DNA of 29,939 nt from UMGS1781 sp045628105 (lineage in GTDB: Bacteria; Bacillota; Clostridia; TANB77; CAG-508). The DNA lies in the NCBI GenBank assembly GCA_045628105.1, contig JAZQOX010000020.1, positions 1 to 29,939 of the forward strand, written 5' to 3'. Below the pieces are notes generated by a model. It worked only from the letters and a program-made list of their open reading frames with translations, had not been told where the DNA came from and ran no database searches. The number at the start of each line of letters is the position of its first letter. The stretch's first letter is position 1. Shown piece by piece: positions 8,789-16,652 of this stretch. The position numbers and the translations under genes were made by a program.

Positions 8789-9697
8789 ATGGGATTTTTT
8801 GATAAATTAAAATCAGGATTAGGTAAGACAAGAAATTCTTTAAATGAAAAAATTAATAGTGTTTTTAGTAGTTTTAGAAAAGTTGATGAAGAACTATTAG
8901 AAGAACTTGAAGAAATTTTGATAATGTCAGATATTGGTGTAGAAACAGCAACAGAAATAATATCAAAATTAAGAAGTAGAATAAAGTTAGAAAAACTACA
9001 AGATGAAAATGAAGTAAAAAATGCTTTAAAAGATGAGATGAGAAAGATTTTAGATAGTGTTCCAAATGGTTTAAAATTGGAAACAAAACCAGCCGTTATT
9101 TTAGTTGTTGGTGTTAATGGTGTTGGAAAGACTACATCAATTGGAAAAATTGCAAACAACCTAAAAAAGAATGGTAAAAAGGTTGTAGTTGCAGCAGCAG
9201 ATACATTTAGAGCAGCTGCTGTAGAACAGCTTGAAATATGGGCAAATAGAGCGGATGTAGATATTGTAAAAAAAGAAGAAGGAATTGATCCTGCATCAGT
9301 TGTATTTGATGCAATAAAAATTGCAAAAGAAAAAAATGCAGATGTTTTAATTTGCGATACAGCAGGAAGATTACATACAAAAAAATATTTAATGGACGAG
9401 CTTTTAAAGATTGGAAGAGTTATAGAAAAAGAACTACCAGAAGCCTCACTGGAAACTTTAATGGTAATAGATGGAACAACCGGCCAAAATGCAATATTAC
9501 AGGTAAAAGCATTTAAAGAAGTAGTTCCAATCAGTGGACTAGTACTTACAAAATTAGATGGTACAGCAAAAGGAGGAGTTGTACTAGGAATAGTAAATGA
9601 AAACTCTATTCCGGTTAAATTTATAGGAGTTGGAGAAAAAATAGATGATATGGAAGTATTTAATTCAGAAGATTTTGTAAATGCTATTTTTGAATAA
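8789..9697 (+). CDS. ftsY: FtsY, signal recognition particle receptor GTPase
   Basis: A 302-residue SRP-family GTPase that receives Ffh-ribosome-nascent chain complexes at the membrane for co-translational insertion. The N domain (residues 1-90) is a helical bundle. The G domain has GVNGVGKTTS with Lys114, the insertion-box region AADTFRAAAVEQL, DTAGRLHTK with Asp190 and TKLDGTAKGG with Asp257. There is almost no acidic A domain, common in Gram-positive FtsY. GAGGAGAGAG precedes the ATG. It is followed after 34 bases, with no terminator, by the UPF0182 gene. Confidence 0.96.
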   Translation: MGFFDKLKSGLGKTRNSLNEKINSVFSSFRKVDEELLEELEEILIMSDIGVETATEIISKLRSRIKLEKLQDENEVKNALKDEMRKILDSVPNGLKLETKPAVILVVGVNGVGKTTSIGKIANNLKKNGKKVVVAAADTFRAAAVEQLEIWANRADVDIVKKEEGIDPASVVFDAIKIAKEKNADVLICDTAGRLHTKKYLMDELLKIGRVIEKELPEASLETLMVIDGTTGQNAILQVKAFKEVVPISGLVLTKLDGTAKGGVVLGIVNENSIPVKFIGVGEKIDDMEVFNSEDFVNAIFE

Positions 9698-9731
9698 AGC
9701 ATAGAAAAGTATTTATCAAAAGGAGGAATAA

Positions 9732-12464
9732 ATGAAACGAAAAATTAGAAAAAGAGTAATATTTGTAACAACATTTATTATCGCGTTCTTTATATATAGT
9801 TATATAACTATTAGAGGAAATTATTTAGAAACATTAGGTATAGGAGAACAATATGTTGAAATTTTTAAAACTAATTTAAGACAAAAAATTAATGTGTTTT
9901 TAATAAGTTTTATCTTGATTTATTTAACTACATATATAACAACATTTTATATAAAAAAAGGTTTAAAAAAATTTTTCGAAGAAGAAAAAAAAGAATGTCC
10001 TAAATTACCAAACAAATCAATAGCATTGGCTTTTGCAACGATAACAGCAACACTATGTTCATTTTTCTTAACAGAAAAAGCAATACTAGCATTTAATAGC
10101 ACACTTTTTGTAGAAACAGAACCTATATTTAACTTAGACATAGGATACTATATTTTTAGAAAACCCTTTATTGAAGCAGTTCTATATATGAGTATTGCGA
10201 TAATGGCAATATATTGCTTATATATAACAATATATTATGTTTTATGTTTTCATAAATTTTTTGAAGAAGGAATAAGTTTTGAAACATTAAGAAAAAACAC
10301 TTTTATTAAACAAATTACATTTAACATATTTATAATAGTTCTTCTAATTGCAGCGCTTGCTGTAATAATGGTACAGGACATTGTTCTTGCAAAATTTACT
10401 ACAACAAATAATGGAACAACACTGTATGGGGCAGGATTTATTGACGTCACAATAAAAAGATGGGGATATACAATTTTTGCATTATTCATTATTGTATGTG
10501 GAATAAGAGCGTTAAACAAGGCAAAAGATGGAGAATATAAAAAGGCATGTTATAGAATATTAGAAATTCCAGCATATTTAATCGTACTTTTTATAGTTAT
10601 ATTTATAACAGATATGGTTTATGTGAGACCAAATGAATTAGACAAACAAAAACAGTATATAAAAACAAACATAGAATTTACAAAAAAAGCATATGACATT
10701 AACATAGAAGAAATAGATATAGAAAATACAGGAACAGTAACAGCTGAAATGATAGATGCGAACTTGGACATAATTAACAATATTAATATATACAATAAAC
10801 AAAGAGTACTATCTCATTTGGGAGAATATCAAACAAATCAAGGCTATTACACTTTTAATTCATCACAAATAGGCGTTTATAATTTTAATGGAAAAGAACA
10901 GCTAGTATATATTAGTCCTAGAGAAATAATTAGTAATGATACTAGAACATATAGAAATAAAACATATGAATATACACATGGTTATGGTGTAATTATTACT
11001 TCAGCATCAAACACATCCGAAAGTGGTACTTTAAAATATTTAAAGAGTGGATTTAATGAAGATGAAAGTAGTATAACAATAAAACAGCCAAGAATATATT
11101 TTGGATTACAAACAAACGATATAATTGCAGTAAACAAAAACGAAGAAACAGAATACGATTATCCATTAACAAGTACAACAAATACATATAATGTATATGA
11201 TGGACAAGCGGGATTTAAATTAAAATTTTTAGATAGATTAGTACTTGGAATAAAAGAAGGAAATATACGTCTTGCATTTTCAAAGAACATTAATAAAGAC
11301 AGCAATATAATAATAAAACGAAACATTATTTCAAGAGTAAAAAAAATAATGCCTTATTTAGAATATGATGAGAATCCTTATATGGTAATAACAGATGAGG
11401 GAAATTTAGTTTGGATTTTAGATGCATATACAACATCAGATAGTTATCCATATTCACAGCTTACAAATCTAGTACAAAGTAATGGTAAAGTTAAGAAAAT
11501 AAATTATATTCGAAATTCAGTTAAAATAATAATAGATAGTTATAATGGTACAATGAAATTTTATATAACAGACAGAACAGATCCAATTGTAATGGCATAT
11601 TGGAATATGTACCCAAGCCTATTTGAAAGTTTGGATGCTAAAATTCCAGAAAATATTGCAAAACATATAGTATATCCAGAATATTTATATAACATTCAAT
11701 CAGATATATTGAAACAATATCATCAAATTCAACCAGAAGTATTATATAGATCAGATGATGTTTGGGATGTTGCAAAGGAAAATACAAGTAAGGTAACAAC
11801 ACTTGTAGGAACAGATATAAATCCATATTATATAAATGTAAAAACTGTAGATAGTAATAAGACAACACTAGCACTAGTATTACCGTATACAGTTTCAGAG
11901 AAACAAAATATTACATCATATTTAGTAGGAACATGCTCAAAAAATGGCAACAAAAAGCTAACATTATATAAATTTAATAAAGATGCAGTGATTCTTGGAA
12001 CATTACAACTAGACACATTAGTTGAACAAGATGAAAAAATATCTGCAGAATTAAAAGCAATTGAAGCAACGGGCACTGCGATAGAAAAGAATATTATAGT
12101 AATTCCAGTTGAAAATACATTAGTGTATGTTGAACCTATTTATCAAGTATTGAAAAACGAAAATAAGACAGCACCAATTCTAAAGAAAGTAATTGTTGCA
12201 TCAGGAAACAAAATAGCAATTGGAAATAATGTTACTGAAGCGATAAATAATTTATTGTCGCAAGAAGCTGTTAGCATAAAAATAGAAACAGATAATATTG
12301 AAGATTTAGTAGATGAAATAATAAAAGCAAATAACAACCTACTAGAATCAAATAAAAGCAATGATTGGAAGCTTATGGGACAAGATGTAGAAAAACTACA
12401 GACACTTATAACGCAACTTGAAAAACTAAAAAATGAAGAAAAAACAAAAAAAGTTGAAATATAA
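9732..12464 (+). CDS. UPF0182 family large membrane protein
   Basis: A 910-residue protein of the UPF0182 (COG1615) type, whose function is unknown. Seven membrane helices fill the first third, near residues 9-27, 52-74, 95-117, 149-172, 194-214, 245-262 and 275-300. The segment after helix 3 (ETEPIFNLDIGYYIFRKPF) is a family hallmark. The remaining 600 residues have no membrane segment and would form one large external domain, ending in a coiled-coil-like basic tail. AAAGGAGGAATAA gives a strong start. Spacing suggests co-transcription with ftsY. Length is in the family's usual range. Confidence 0.88.
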   Translation: MKRKIRKRVIFVTTFIIAFFIYSYITIRGNYLETLGIGEQYVEIFKTNLRQKINVFLISFILIYLTTYITTFYIKKGLKKFFEEEKKECPKLPNKSIALAFATITATLCSFFLTEKAILAFNSTLFVETEPIFNLDIGYYIFRKPFIEAVLYMSIAIMAIYCLYITIYYVLCFHKFFEEGISFETLRKNTFIKQITFNIFIIVLLIAALAVIMVQDIVLAKFTTTNNGTTLYGAGFIDVTIKRWGYTIFALFIIVCGIRALNKAKDGEYKKACYRILEIPAYLIVLFIVIFITDMVYVRPNELDKQKQYIKTNIEFTKKAYDINIEEIDIENTGTVTAEMIDANLDIINNINIYNKQRVLSHLGEYQTNQGYYTFNSSQIGVYNFNGKEQLVYISPREIISNDTRTYRNKTYEYTHGYGVIITSASNTSESGTLKYLKSGFNEDESSITIKQPRIYFGLQTNDIIAVNKNEETEYDYPLTSTTNTYNVYDGQAGFKLKFLDRLVLGIKEGNIRLAFSKNINKDSNIIIKRNIISRVKKIMPYLEYDENPYMVITDEGNLVWILDAYTTSDSYPYSQLTNLVQSNGKVKKINYIRNSVKIIIDSYNGTMKFYITDRTDPIVMAYWNMYPSLFESLDAKIPENIAKHIVYPEYLYNIQSDILKQYHQIQPEVLYRSDDVWDVAKENTSKVTTLVGTDINPYYINVKTVDSNKTTLALVLPYTVSEKQNITSYLVGTCSKNGNKKLTLYKFNKDAVILGTLQLDTLVEQDEKISAELKAIEATGTAIEKNIIVIPVENTLVYVEPIYQVLKNENKTAPILKKVIVASGNKIAIGNNVTEAINNLLSQEAVSIKIETDNIEDLVDEIIKANNNLLESNKSNDWKLMGQDVEKLQTLITQLEKLKNEEKTKKVEI

Positions 12465-12482
12465 AAAGAATATAAAAGTAAA

Positions 12483-12511
12483 AAACATCCAAAATATATT
12501 TGGGTGTTTTT
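12483..12511 (+). terminator. Terminator or attenuator between the UPF0182 and DUF5665-like genes
   Basis: AAACATCCAAA (12483-12493) pairs with TTTGGGTGTTT (12499-12509) through 11 bp with one G-U pair, with a 5-base loop and a T-run to 12511. The T-run ends on the base before the ATG of the next gene. The only Shine-Dalgarno-like bases for that gene, GGGTG at 12502-12506, lie inside the 3' arm. Confidence 0.75.
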
Positions 12512-12790
12512 ATGTTTGAAAAAAAGATAAATGAAAAGCTAGACAGAATAATAGAAAAAATAGAAAAAACAAATAAAATAGAAAATAGTTATATAATAGG
12601 AAGTAAAAAAGAAATCATAAAAAGAAATTTTATAGCAGGCATATCAAGAGGAGTAGGAATAGGAATAGGTATAACAATAATATCAGCAATAATAGTATAC
12701 TTCTTAAGAAAACTCATAATGCTGAATATACCAATAATTGGAGATTACATTAAAGACATCGTAGAAATAGTTCAAAAACGTTCCAATTAG
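12512..12790 (+). CDS. DUF5665-like small membrane protein
   Basis: A 92-residue protein (from ATG 12512) with a charged, coiled-coil-like N terminus (FEKKINEKLDRIIEKIEK), a basic patch (KKEIIKRNFIAGISRG), a glycine-rich membrane helix (about 48-67) and a C-terminal amphipathic end (NIPIIGDYIKDIVEIVQ). The RNFxAGxxRGxGxGxG pattern and IGD motif resemble the DUF5665 family, which has no known function. An alternative TTG at 12500 lies inside the terminator stem and is rejected. The last codons and TAG stop lie inside a palindromic repeat (12780-12810), so the original C terminus may have been altered. Confidence 0.7.
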   Translation: MFEKKINEKLDRIIEKIEKTNKIENSYIIGSKKEIIKRNFIAGISRGVGIGIGITIISAIIVYFLRKLIMLNIPIIGDYIKDIVEIVQKRSN

Positions 12791-12810
12791 GGACAGTCCC
12801 CAATTGGAAC
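12780..12810. repeat. Palindromic repeat, GGGAC-core family
   Basis: Two 15-base arms (12780-12794 and 12796-12810) around a single central A, with 14 of 15 positions pairing and one A-C mismatch. The arms read GTTCCAATTAGGGAC and GTCCCCAATTGGAAC. The core CAATTAGGGAC resembles the CAATAGGGACGG repeats at 26346 and 26853, suggesting a dispersed palindrome family. It supplies the stop codon of the preceding gene. Confidence 0.75.
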
Positions 12811-12829
12811 AGAATTTTAGAAAAAAGCA

Positions 12830-12858
12830 TTGACAAAAAGAATAAATATATATAAAAT
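12830..12858 (+). promoter_or_regulatory. Predicted promoter for rpe
   Basis: A consensus TTGACA (12830-12835), a 17-base spacer and TAAAAT (12853-12858). The start of transcription would be near 12865, leaving a short leader that carries GGGAGATGA before the ATG at 12881. Confidence 0.75.
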
Positions 12859-12880
12859 TAAAAAAAAGGGAGATGAGTTT

Positions 12881-13540
12881 ATGGTAGAAATATCAACCTC
12901 AATTTTAAATGTAGATGAAGAAGAGGCCATGCAATCTTTTTATAATTTAGAAGTAGCTAAAACAGATTATTTTCATATTGATGTTATGGATGGTAAATTT
13001 GTTGAAAATGATACATCAGTTTTAATGTATGGATATGCAAGTAGTATTAAGCAAATGTCAAATATTCCGTTAGATGTACATCTAATGGTAAAAGATGTAA
13101 AGAACTACATAGATGAATACATAGCATTAAAACCTCATTTTATTACTATACATTATGAAGCTTTTAATGACAAGGAAGAATTAAAAGATACAATAGAATA
13201 TATAAAGAAAAATGAAATTCAATGTGGATTATCAATAAAACCAAATACGAAACCAGAAGAAATTTATGAGTTTTTACCTTATATAAGTTTAATTTTGGTA
13301 ATGACAGTTGAACCAGGAAAAGGAGGACAAAAATTATTACAGACAACTATAGAAAAAATAAAAAAAATAAAAGAATATATATACCAGAATAATTTAGAAG
13401 CATATATTGAGGCAGATGGAGGAATTAATCAGAATAATTCGAAAGAACTACAAGAAGCGGGTGTAGATATTATTGTTGCGGGTAGTAGTATAGTAAAGTC
13501 AAATAATTATAAAAAAGCAATAAAAGAATTAAAAGCATAA
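12881..13540 (+). CDS. rpe: Ribulose-phosphate 3-epimerase
   Basis: A 219-residue TIM-barrel enzyme interconverting ribulose 5-phosphate and xylulose 5-phosphate in the pentose phosphate pathway. Family motifs are present: ISTSIL at the N terminus, FHIDVMDG with His32 and Asp34, VHLMV with His67, MTVEPGKGGQ, and EADGGIN with catalytic Asp179. The usual SPSIL is STSIL here, and the protein is more diverged than most Rpe, so a related sugar epimerase is possible. The start at 12881 is preferred over the frame extension to 12830, because 12830 lies in the -35 box and GGGAGATGA sits just before 12881. In many Firmicutes rpe follows prkC and rsgA; here neither is adjacent. Confidence 0.85.
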   Translation: MVEISTSILNVDEEEAMQSFYNLEVAKTDYFHIDVMDGKFVENDTSVLMYGYASSIKQMSNIPLDVHLMVKDVKNYIDEYIALKPHFITIHYEAFNDKEELKDTIEYIKKNEIQCGLSIKPNTKPEEIYEFLPYISLILVMTVEPGKGGQKLLQTTIEKIKKIKEYIYQNNLEAYIEADGGINQNNSKELQEAGVDIIVAGSSIVKSNNYKKAIKELKA

Positions 13541-13570
13541 AAATGTCGCATTTAAATGCGACATTTTTTA
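13539..13570. terminator. Bidirectional terminator between rpe and the minus-strand block
   Basis: ATGTCGCAT (13543-13551) pairs perfectly with ATGCGACAT (13556-13564) around a TTAA loop. T-runs follow on the plus strand (13564-13569) and on the minus strand (A-run 13539-13543). The two flanking genes converge here. Confidence 0.92.
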
Positions 13571-13576
13571 TTTTAT

Positions 13577-14950
13577 TTAATTCTTTTTAAAAATTGTAAT
13601 TAAAATATCTCCAAGTCCAGCAAGAATTATTAACCAAACAGCAATAGAACCTATATAAGGAATTTCCTTAACTAAGAAAAGAATTATTGCAACAATTAAT
13701 AACTTTATATATGAATTTACTTTGAAATTTAGTTTATCCGCAATTTTGTTAATAAATAAAGGGATAGATAATCCTATTATTAAAAGATATGCTAAAACAA
13801 GCAATAAACCTAAAGTTAATCCTATTCCAGATAATAAAAGAATTAAGAATAAAGGAATTAAAGCTACCATTGAAAGAAGACCTATAAGTAAACTTTTTAA
13901 TATATTACCAAAATTAAATGCAGGCAATGCTTCAAGTGTTTTTGAACCAAACTTCTTAAATAAGAAGACAATCACAAAAACATATACTAAAAATGATATT
14001 ATAGAAATAGCGAATTGTTGAAAATCAAAATGACTTTTTTTGTAATCTACGAAATTTGAAGAAGAGATTTCTCCAATAACAGTTCCATCAGGAATATCAA
14101 GAGAAGAAGGAGTGGCATAATTTAAGTTACCATTTATTAATAATGAATTATCTACAGTACTATCTAATGTTATATTTTTAGCATTGATATATGTATTTCC
14201 AGCAATAGTTCCAGCTACATTAAGGTCTTCAGCATAATTTACATATAAATCACCACTACAAACAAAACTTGATTTAAAATTTAATTTATCTGTAACAGTA
14301 AGATGAACATTTCTAAATACAACACCATAAATATTTGAATTGGTTGAATTCAAGAAAAGATCTCTCTGAATTTTAGCTGAAGATTTCATATTAAATATAT
14401 CTGAAAAAATGTATGCTGAATTGTCAACTTCTCCAGCAAAGTTAGTTGTAGTAGATTTTACAATTAAATTACCTCTTATAACAGCTCCAGGTTCAATGTT
14501 TAGTTCATTTGTAAATAAATATAAATCCCCTGCAATTTCAGAACCGGCTTCTAATGTAAATGATTGAGCAAATGCATAAACGTTCCCATTAATTTTTGAA
14601 GCGGAATTTATAGATTCAATAGAGTAAGTTCCATTTTCATCAATAGAATTACCATATGTTACATCAGAACCAATAACAACTTCACTTGAAAAAAGATAAA
14701 GATTTCCATTAATTATTCCGCCATTTGTTCTTGGATTTGTAGAAAACTTTGTAGCTACTGATGCAAAAACAGATCCATTGATAACATCAGTTAATGTATA
14801 AGAATCAGTTTGTGTAATATAAACGTCAGCATTGGTCACATTAAATGTTGGAGCAGGTGAAAGTAATGCAACGTCCTCTACAGCATAAACTGCTGTTGAA
14901 AATAAAAATATAGCAAAAACAAAAAATATAAGTAATTTTTTTAATTTCAT
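13577..14950 (-). CDS. Secreted bactofilin-like beta-helix protein with a C-terminal membrane domain
   Basis: A 457-residue protein of no recognised function. It has a Sec signal peptide (residues 1-23, ending AVYA). Residues about 50-305 form a repeated right-handed beta-helix pattern of short hydrophobic strands with G-N/D turns (INGNLYLFSSEVVIGSDV, IAGDLYLFTNELNIEPGA), like the polymer-forming domain of bactofilins. The C-terminal 150 residues hold at least four membrane helices, near 313-333, 355-375, 378-402 and 415-450. The beta-helix would be outside the cell with the C terminus in the membrane. Bactofilins are normally cytoplasmic, so this is an exported variant of the fold. TTAGGAGGTTAAAA precedes the ATG. 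Confidence 0.75.
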   Translation of the reverse strand: MKLKKLLIFFVFAIFLFSTAVYAVEDVALLSPAPTFNVTNADVYITQTDSYTLTDVINGSVFASVATKFSTNPRTNGGIINGNLYLFSSEVVIGSDVTYGNSIDENGTYSIESINSASKINGNVYAFAQSFTLEAGSEIAGDLYLFTNELNIEPGAVIRGNLIVKSTTTNFAGEVDNSAYIFSDIFNMKSSAKIQRDLFLNSTNSNIYGVVFRNVHLTVTDKLNFKSSFVCSGDLYVNYAEDLNVAGTIAGNTYINAKNITLDSTVDNSLLINGNLNYATPSSLDIPDGTVIGEISSSNFVDYKKSHFDFQQFAISIISFLVYVFVIVFLFKKFGSKTLEALPAFNFGNILKSLLIGLLSMVALIPLFLILLLSGIGLTLGLLLVLAYLLIIGLSIPLFINKIADKLNFKVNSYIKLLIVAIILFLVKEIPYIGSIAVWLIILAGLGDILITIFKKN

Positions 14951-15025
14951 TTTTAACCTCCTAAATTATTAAATATGGCAATATAATATAACGAATAATG
15001 CCATTTGTCAATAAAAAAAGATAAA

Positions 15026-15051
15026 GAAAAAGACGACCTAATGGCCGTCTT
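15026..15051 (-). terminator. Terminator after the SPFH gene (minus strand)
   Basis: AGACG (15031-15035) pairs with CGTCT (15046-15050), then one A-C mismatch and CC/GG closing a TAAT loop. On the minus strand it is followed by a run of T (A-run 15026-15030). It lies about 23 bases after the SPFH stop. Confidence 0.8.
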
Positions 15052-15073
15052 AAAATTGCTCCTACATGCAAAT

Positions 15074-15979
15074 TTATTTTTTAGAAGAATCTTTTACAAC
15101 ATCTTTTAATGCTCCTAAAGAAGCTAAAGTATTAGTTGCTTCAAAAGGAATAAATACTTTGTTGGCATCTCCTTTTGCAATTTCTTGTAAAGCTTCTAAA
15201 GATTTAATTTGAACTAGTTTATCATCTGGGTTAGATTTCTTAATAGCATCATATACTAATTGAATTTCTTGAGCTTTGGCAACAGCAACTTCTCTAATAG
15301 CTTCAGCTTCACCGGCTGCACGTCTAATTTGAGATTCTTTATCTGCTTCAGCTTGTAATATGGCAGCAGCTTTTTGACCTTCTGCAATAGTTATAGCTGA
15401 TTGCTTTTCACCTTCAGCTTGAAGAATAGCAGCTCTTTTATTTCTTTCTGCATTCATTTGTTTTTCCATTGCGTCACGAATGTCTGCAGGTGGATTAATA
15501 TCTTTTATTTCAACACGATTTACTTTACAACCCCATTTATCAGTAGCTTCATCAAGAAGAACTCTTAATTGATTGTTAATTAAATCTCTTGAACTAAAAG
15601 TAGAATCTAATGTTAATTTACCAACTATATCACGAATTGTTGTGATTGCTAGGTATTCAATACCTCTTTTTAATGATTGAATTTCATATACTGCTTTTGC
15701 TGGATCTGTTATTTGATAGAATACAACAGTATCAATTGTAATTGTAACATTATCTTCTGTAATAACACCCTGTGGTGGAATATCCATTGTTTGTTCCTTT
15801 AAACTTACAACACTACGAATATGATCAACAAAAGGTATAATTATTGTAAGTCCTGCATCTGCGATTTTATGAAATCTACCTAATCTTTCGATAACGTAAA
15901 CTTCAGCTTGTCTTACGATTTTAATTGATTTAAATGCTATAATTAAAACTATAACTAAAAATATAATTAAATATGGCAT
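15074..15979 (-). CDS. SPFH/Band 7 (stomatin/QmcA-like) membrane protein
   Basis: A 301-residue protein with one N-terminal membrane helix (residues 2-17), a Band 7/SPFH domain (about 18-190; RQAEVYVIERLGRFHKI, IPPQGVITEDNV) and an Ala/Glu-rich coiled coil (about 175-240; AERNKRAAILQAEGEKQ). Family members form large oligomers at the inner face of the membrane and organise or guard other membrane proteins, including FtsH in some bacteria. AGGAGGTTGTTTAT precedes the ATG. The NfeD gene lies just upstream on the same strand, the usual partner arrangement, and the two are probably one operon. Confidence 0.93.
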   Translation of the reverse strand: MPYLIIFLVIVLIIAFKSIKIVRQAEVYVIERLGRFHKIADAGLTIIIPFVDHIRSVVSLKEQTMDIPPQGVITEDNVTITIDTVVFYQITDPAKAVYEIQSLKRGIEYLAITTIRDIVGKLTLDSTFSSRDLINNQLRVLLDEATDKWGCKVNRVEIKDINPPADIRDAMEKQMNAERNKRAAILQAEGEKQSAITIAEGQKAAAILQAEADKESQIRRAAGEAEAIREVAVAKAQEIQLVYDAIKKSNPDDKLVQIKSLEALQEIAKGDANKVFIPFEATNTLASLGALKDVVKDSSKK

Positions 15980-16027
15980 ATAAACAACCTCCTTTTAAAA
16001 TTTATTTTTTAAAATACTAATAACAAA

Positions 16028-16462
16028 TTAATTTTTGGCAGATAAAACTTTAGGTTTGACAATAAGTTTTACACCGTCAATTTTCAAAACTTCAATTTCA
16101 GTATTTTTTTCAATATTTTCTTCAGCCTTAGCAGACCAAACTTCACCATTAACCTTAACCTGTCCGGTAGCAGTTAAAGGATTGATATCTATTGTAACAA
16201 TACCAGTTTTGCCCTCTAAACTATATGCATTAGTTTTTACAGAATCATTTTTCTCAAATTTTTTCAAAAGAGGTCTTGTTAAAGGTATAAGTATACTTGA
16301 AGAAATAACAAAAACTGCAGTTTGAATAAAAAGATTATCAGTAATAAAACTTGTGCACATTGCAAGTAAAGCTCCAATACCTAACCAAAAGATTAAGAAC
16401 CCAACGGTTGCAATTTCAATTATAAAGAAAATACCAGAAGCAATTAACCATAAATACCACAT
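16028..16462 (-). CDS. NfeD family membrane protein
   Basis: A 144-residue protein with two or three N-terminal membrane helices (residues 3-23, 26-42 and 45-65) and a C-terminal OB-fold domain (about 80-140; LEGKTGIVTIDINPLTATGQVKVNGEVWSA), the layout of short NfeD proteins. These act with SPFH proteins encoded next to them; the NfeD OB domain is thought to contact the SPFH oligomer. The start has GTGAGGTGATTTTCTT upstream. It is first in the minus-strand operon and diverges from addA. Confidence 0.92.
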   Translation of the reverse strand: MWYLWLIASGIFFIIEIATVGFLIFWLGIGALLAMCTSFITDNLFIQTAVFVISSSILIPLTRPLLKKFEKNDSVKTNAYSLEGKTGIVTIDINPLTATGQVKVNGEVWSAKAEENIEKNTEIEVLKIDGVKLIVKPKVLSAKN

Positions 16463-16594
16463 AAGAAAATCACCTCACTAACAAATATTATACTATATTT
16501 TTGAAAAAAAATAAATAGATTTTGCCAAAATTCACATAAAATAATACCGCTGAGTTTGGCTACGTTGTATATTAAATATTGTAGATGAAAAATA

Positions 16595-16624
16595 TTGAAA
16601 AGAATGTAGAAAATATGATAAAAT
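16595..16624 (+). promoter_or_regulatory. Predicted promoter for addA
   Basis: TTGAAA (16595-16600), an 18-base spacer and TAAAAT (16619-16624) with an extended TG (TGATAAAAT). The same extended -10 is seen before rlmN and priA. The rest of the 190-base divergent region holds a TATAAT on the minus strand (16492-16487) that may serve nfeD, but no matching -35 is clear. Confidence 0.55.
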
Positions 16625-16652
16625 ATTACAAAATTTAGGTTAAGGTGATTTT

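Noticed and set aside
8722..9702. A 326-codon minus-strand ORF
   Set aside because: It lies antisense to ftsY, whose GTPase motifs are complete; the minus frame is low-complexity Ser/Phe/Ile-rich sequence and has no ribosome site.
12830..12880. Extension of rpe to TTG 12830
   Set aside because: The bases are the -35 to leader of a good promoter, and the family N terminus and ribosome site fit ATG 12881.
16463..16652. A riboswitch or small RNA in the nfeD-addA divergent region
   Set aside because: Only promoter-like boxes and a weak GCCAAA/TTTGGC inverted repeat are visible; no known riboswitch core is present.
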